A stretch of DNA of 64,000 bases from Salipaludibacillus aurantiacus (GTDB taxonomy: Bacteria > Bacillota > Bacilli > Bacillales > Salisediminibacteriaceae), in the NCBI RefSeq assembly GCF_900111295.1, contig NZ_FOGT01000009.1:1-64000 (forward strand), read 5' to 3'. The translations under genes and the position numbers were made by a program. Below, in pieces: positions 60,205-64,000 of this stretch (its first letter is position 1; each line of letters starts with the position of its first letter). A model generated the notes under the pieces. It was given only the letters and a program-made list of their open reading frames with translations. It searched no databases and had not been told where the DNA came from.

Positions 60205-61092
60205 TCACTCTTTCTTCCTTCCAACAATAATCTCCGTGTCCACCGTCATGCTAATCTCCTCATGTTTTAAAAAAGCTTTAATTCGGTCTTCACACGCTTC
60301 CCAGGCCAAAGGGGTCATCTTCACAAGCCAGGATACCGCTCTATTTGTAAGGTTAACTGTATAAGAAACTGGCCAGCGCTCCACTACTGTAAAGTGTTCA
60401 GTAAAGCGGTCAATTGTGTCAGTATTAGAATAAGAGTGCTTATGTTTTTCCTCAAATAAAGCATATCTTAATTCCTTCAAATAATTTTCTCCCGGCACTA
60501 CTTTTATAACAAGACCACCGTTTTTCATCAGCCTCTTAAACTCCTCATAATTTGAGGGTGACAGAATATTTAACAGCACATCAAATTTACCTGCCTTAAA
60601 AGGCGTATTAGCGAGATCCGACACAGCCCATAGCAGATCATCTTCTTGTTTAGCCGCTTCAAGAATCCCTTCTTTTGCAAGGTCAACTCCAGCTCCCATA
60701 ATTTCAGCGCCGGACGCCTCTTTTACAGCCTTCCTTACAGCAGTCAGATGAGAGCCTTCCCCGCATCCCATATCAAGAAGATTTACTTTCTCACCGAAAC
60801 CATATTTTCCAATTATACCTGCAATTTTATCGGTTACCGGTTTAAAAAAGCTTTCTTCTGTCATAAGACTTTTACGCGCTTCGAATAAATCTTTCGTGTA
60901 TTTGGTTTTCACATGTTTAGGTAAAAGGTTTACATAGCCCTGTTTTGCAAAATCGAATGAATGATTCCGGTTGCAGACAAGCTGGCAGGAATCAGTGACT
61001 TTCATATCTTCGCCGCATACCGGGCACTTAAATACGTCCTCAAAGTATCTTGCGTAATCCGTCCGCCGCCGTCGTTTTGTAACTTTATTCAT
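60205..61092 (-). CDS. RlmA-type 23S rRNA guanine-N1 methyltransferase
   Basis: A 295-residue enzyme. N-terminal zinc site FKCPVCGEDM and LVCNRNHSFDFAKQGYVNLL (residues 21-55), then a SAM domain with LLDMGCGEGSH (about 104-114) and a LLNILSPSNYEEF motif IV. This matches RlmA family enzymes that methylate G745/G748 in 23S rRNA hairpin 35 (the RlmA-II branch, TlrB, gives tylosin resistance). Which base is modified cannot be read here. Single gene. Confidence 0.85.
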   Translation of the reverse strand: MNKVTKRRRRTDYARYFEDVFKCPVCGEDMKVTDSCQLVCNRNHSFDFAKQGYVNLLPKHVKTKYTKDLFEARKSLMTEESFFKPVTDKIAGIIGKYGFGEKVNLLDMGCGEGSHLTAVRKAVKEASGAEIMGAGVDLAKEGILEAAKQEDDLLWAVSDLANTPFKAGKFDVLLNILSPSNYEEFKRLMKNGGLVIKVVPGENYLKELRYALFEEKHKHSYSNTDTIDRFTEHFTVVERWPVSYTVNLTNRAVSWLVKMTPLAWEACEDRIKAFLKHEEISMTVDTEIIVGRKKE

Positions 61093-61299
61093 TGTGACCC
61101 TCCCGTCTCAGCCTTTTAAAAAAATCAGGCATCCATTATTTTCTCTATTAAAAATAAGATTACCACAGTTACTTCTTGTGTACTTTTTACTTTAAAATTT
61201 CCACACTAAAACTTACATTATTACGCCCATTCTGTGACAGCCTAAAGAATAGCTTTAGGACGTCTGTTTTCAGTATTGAAAAAGAAAGGAGGATTTACC

Positions 61300-62619
61300 G
61301 TGGATTATGATGTGATTGTCATCGGTGGCGGGCTGGCCGGTTTGACAGCAGCTCTTGAATTATCCGAAAAAGGAAAACGCACGTTAATCATTGAAAAAAA
61401 CGCTCATGCAGGCGGCCGGTGTTCCTCCTGGGACGACAATGGCATGATAGTGGAATCAGGTTTACACAAGCATTTAAGTTTTTTTAAAAATATGAAAGAG
61501 ATCTTAAAGCGGGTCGGCGTTAATATAGAAGACCATTTTATCTGGCAGAAGGATATGGAAATCATCCTCCCTGACATAAACGGCACAGCAGTCTTCGGCA
61601 CCGCTCCCTTTCAAGCTCCTAAAATTTTTATTAAAGGTGTCGCAGGCAATAAGAACCAGTTAACCAGGAAAGATAAATATTCGATTACATCCTTTATTTT
61701 TTCCGGATTAAAAGATTACATCTTTAACAGGCAGGTACTCGACCGGGTAAGCGTTCATGAGTACGCTCGAAAACTGAAGGTCACCGACCGGGCATATTCT
61801 TATTTGATTGTACCCTCAACCACCGGTATATTTTACATGCCTCCGGAAGAATACTCTGCGAAAGTGTACTTCGATATAATAATCCCTGCGATAACAAAAA
61901 GAGTTGGATTTTATACTGCTCCAATGGGAGAAATTATTGCCAACCCGCTCGCAGAAGGCGTTAAGTCAAGGGGAGGCGAGATCAGGCTTTCTACTAGTGT
62001 AGACAAATTAATTTATGAAGATGAGCAAGTAAAAGGCGTCAGGATACAAGGCGGGGAAACCCTTACAGCCTCCAACGTCATTCTTGCCACTTCCATTACA
62101 CCGGCCCAGCGTTTGTTGCAAAAATGTGTTGGGGAGCATGAATGGTTTTCTTCAATTTTAAAGATGCCCTCCTCCTCAGCAGTATCTGTTCAATTTGAGC
62201 TGTCAAAGCCTGCTCTGTCAGACGATTTTATAAAATTTGGCCCTCATACGCTTCTTCCTGTTTTTGCTGAACAGTCACGTACTACTTTTAAGCACGTACC
62301 AGGACGTCTTTCCGTTGTGCTGGATCAAGCTGACAAAATGTTAAGTATGGAAGATGGGGAGATTTACAATCACGTCGCAGCTGACGCCAGGAAACTTGGA
62401 ATGGATCTGGACCAGCTGATGACTGATTACAGAGTTCTAAGGCATGAAAACGAGCGCTTCCATATAGGACCAAATCACCAATGGATGAAGCCGGATCAGA
62501 AGACCCCTGTTAAAGGGCTGACCCTGGCTGGCGAATACACTAAGCAGCCTTATCACACGACCACTGAAGGGGCGGTTATCTCCGGGAAAAAAGCTGCTGA
62601 AGTGATACTGGGCAGATAG
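61300..62619 (+). CDS. Phytoene-desaturase-like FAD-dependent oxidoreductase, copy 1
   Basis: A 439-residue amine-oxidase/CrtI-HpnE-like flavoprotein. FAD-binding VIVIGGGLAGLTAALELSE at the N-terminus, then GGRCSSWDDNG, and the C-terminal flavin segment GLTLAGEYTKQPYHTTTEGAVISG. The GTG at 61300 is seven bases after GGAGG; a TTG 24 bases earlier is less likely. The next gene is a tandem relative. Probable role in desaturating a hydrophobic substrate such as a carotenoid or squalene-type lipid; no synthase is seen in the window. Confidence 0.82.
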   Translation: MDYDVIVIGGGLAGLTAALELSEKGKRTLIIEKNAHAGGRCSSWDDNGMIVESGLHKHLSFFKNMKEILKRVGVNIEDHFIWQKDMEIILPDINGTAVFGTAPFQAPKIFIKGVAGNKNQLTRKDKYSITSFIFSGLKDYIFNRQVLDRVSVHEYARKLKVTDRAYSYLIVPSTTGIFYMPPEEYSAKVYFDIIIPAITKRVGFYTAPMGEIIANPLAEGVKSRGGEIRLSTSVDKLIYEDEQVKGVRIQGGETLTASNVILATSITPAQRLLQKCVGEHEWFSSILKMPSSSAVSVQFELSKPALSDDFIKFGPHTLLPVFAEQSRTTFKHVPGRLSVVLDQADKMLSMEDGEIYNHVAADARKLGMDLDQLMTDYRVLRHENERFHIGPNHQWMKPDQKTPVKGLTLAGEYTKQPYHTTTEGAVISGKKAAEVILGR

Positions 62620-62715
62620 ATTAAAATTGTTATTTGGCTTTTATGTCGTCACTTAGGCATTTGGTTACGAAAGCCAACATAAAACTGAAGCTAACCAAGA
62701 GGGAGGGCTGGCTTG

Positions 62716-64000
62716 ATGGATGAAGATGTAATAATCATCGGCGGCGGATTGGCAGGTTTAACGGCTGCACTGAACCTGTGTGAAAAAGGATATCGCGTCC
62801 TGTTATTAGAGAAGAGAGGTCGCACAGGCGGCCGGTGTTCGACATGGAAAGACAAAGGCATGACTGTGCAGTCTGGCTTTCACAGGTATTTCAGTAATTA
62901 CTCGGAAATGAAAAAAGTTATGCGCCAGGTCGGTGTTAATATAGAGGATTTTATTTTGTGGCAAAACAAAATGGATATCCTTATTCCTGATAAAAAAGAG
63001 ACTGCGGTATTCGGAATTGCTCCTATTTCCTCACCCTTAGCTTTTCTACAAGGCATTATCGGAAACTCACATGTGTTATCACGCCAGGATAAATATTCTG
63101 TACTTAGATTTATTTTTTCCGGGATAAAAGATTTTATGGTTAATTCCCGCAACCTCGAAAACGAGAGTGTCCAGGGCTACGCCGAAAGACATAAAATAAC
63201 GCCTAATGCCTATTCAACGCTCATATCACCTTCAACTTACTGTCTTTTCTTTTTGCCCCCGGAAGAATTTTCTGCTAAAGCTTATTTCGACTTTTTTGTT
63301 CCAGCATTGTTTGCCAGAATGGGAACCTATAAAGGCAGTTTGAAAGAAGTTGTCTCAGATCCGCTGACAGAAGGAATAAAATCAAGGGGCGGGAAGATTA
63401 AACTTTCTTCATGCGCAGAAAGGCTAATTATTAAAGACAACCAGGTAAAAGGTATTAAGCTTAACAGCGGCGATATATTAACCGCCTCTCATTTTATTCT
63501 TGCCACACCGCTTAGAGAAGCGCAGCCTTTACTAAGGGAATCTGTAGGAAGTCATCCTTGGTTTGCTCCAATGATAAATATGCCTACCACTTCCGGGTTA
63601 AGCATTGAAATAGATTTAAATGAACCTGCATTGGCACACGAAAGAATGACACTGGGCCCTCAAACCGCTCTTCTCTGTTTTGCTGAACAGTCGAGATCTG
63701 CCTTAAAGCATTTACCGGGACGCCTCTCGGCTCTTTTAGGACATCCGGAAAGATTGATCAACTTAAGTGATCAGGAAATTTATAAGTTGGTCCTCGCTGA
63801 CGCGAAGAAACTGGGAATGGATCTTAAACCCCATATAATTAATTACAAAGTCGTCAGACATTCAGGAAATCGTTTTCATTCCGGGCCTGATTATAATTGG
63901 ATGAGGCCGGATCAGAAAACCCCTGTTAAAGGATTAACTCTTGCGGGTGATTATACGAAACAACCATTTAATATTACAACAGAAGGAGCTGTCATTTCCG
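62716..64000 (+). CDS. Phytoene-desaturase-like FAD-dependent oxidoreductase, copy 2 (partial, runs off the window)
   Basis: ATG at 62716 with GGGAGGG upstream; 428 codons read without a stop to the window end. It has the same motifs as copy 1 (VIIIGGGLAGLTAALNL, GGRCSTWKDKG, and near the end GLTLAGDYTKQPFNITTEG), so it lacks only the last few residues. Side by side it matches copy 1 closely across its length, in the same order of motifs and with a 96-base gap. A recent tandem duplication with subfunction is likely. Confidence 0.85.
   Translation, partial: MDEDVIIIGGGLAGLTAALNLCEKGYRVLLLEKRGRTGGRCSTWKDKGMTVQSGFHRYFSNYSEMKKVMRQVGVNIEDFILWQNKMDILIPDKKETAVFGIAPISSPLAFLQGIIGNSHVLSRQDKYSVLRFIFSGIKDFMVNSRNLENESVQGYAERHKITPNAYSTLISPSTYCLFFLPPEEFSAKAYFDFFVPALFARMGTYKGSLKEVVSDPLTEGIKSRGGKIKLSSCAERLIIKDNQVKGIKLNSGDILTASHFILATPLREAQPLLRESVGSHPWFAPMINMPTTSGLSIEIDLNEPALAHERMTLGPQTALLCFAEQSRSALKHLPGRLSALLGHPERLINLSDQEIYKLVLADAKKLGMDLKPHIINYKVVRHSGNRFHSGPDYNWMRPDQKTPVKGLTLAGDYTKQPFNITTEGAVIS

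Overview
The window looks like chromosome of a spore-forming, aerobic member of the Bacillaceae, probably halotolerant or alkaliphilic. The reasons are: CotX- and CotW-like spore coat genes, sigma-B-type promoters, CcpA cre sites, a HutP-attenuated histidine operon, a BCCT compatible-solute transporter, many acidic Asn/Glu-rich lipoproteins, and AGGAGG ribosome sites with frequent GTG/TTG starts. I see no rRNA, tRNA, phage, transposase or CRISPR. All assignments come from reading the sequence; no database search was run.

Layout. 1-2 kb: TRIC-type channel, DUF2188 stress protein, methyltransferase. 2-8.1 kb: complete hut operon (hutPHUIG, minus strand) with a sigma-A promoter overlapped by cre, a HutP site and an attenuator. 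8.2-9.9 kb: spore coat genes and DUF3231. 9.9-28.6 kb: housekeeping and stress genes, including YhdH-type reductase, amidohydrolase, DJ-1/PfpI protein, Mn/Fe superoxide dismutase, glutamate dehydrogenase, BCCT transporter, Mn catalase and a lipoprotein Cu/Zn superoxide dismutase, plus two small genes below usual size cut-offs. 28.6-33.6 kb: two TetR-controlled operons with readable operators (an ABC exporter, and a pair of four-helix membrane proteins). 34-39 kb: an HxlR-controlled gene set (acyl-CoA-dehydrogenase-like flavoprotein, double DUF4242-like protein, SsuABC-like importer) whose two operons carry nearly the same promoter/operator. 39-48.9 kb: acyltransferase, two two-component systems, a Met/His/Gly-rich secreted protein, a Cys-rich copper-binding-type protein, a cell-wall-binding lipoprotein, and two noncoding arrays with an exact 21-bp period. 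49-60.2 kb: a reactive-sulfur region (TusA, DsrE, rhodanese, rhodanese-metallo-beta-lactamase, CcdA/TlpA, third two-component system, CstR, CHR transporter) carrying five copies of one 16-bp operator. 60.2-64 kb: an RlmA-type methyltransferase and two tandem phytoene-desaturase-like oxidoreductases, the last cut by the window edge.

The best candidates for an undescribed system are (1) the CstR-type sulfur regulon, which seems to join cytoplasmic persulfide handling to an extracytoplasmic thiol-redox operon containing a degenerate Lgt-like membrane protein and its own two-component system; (2) the HxlR regulon, a probable uptake and oxidation route for an unknown, perhaps organosulfur, compound; and (3) the 21-bp-period arrays.
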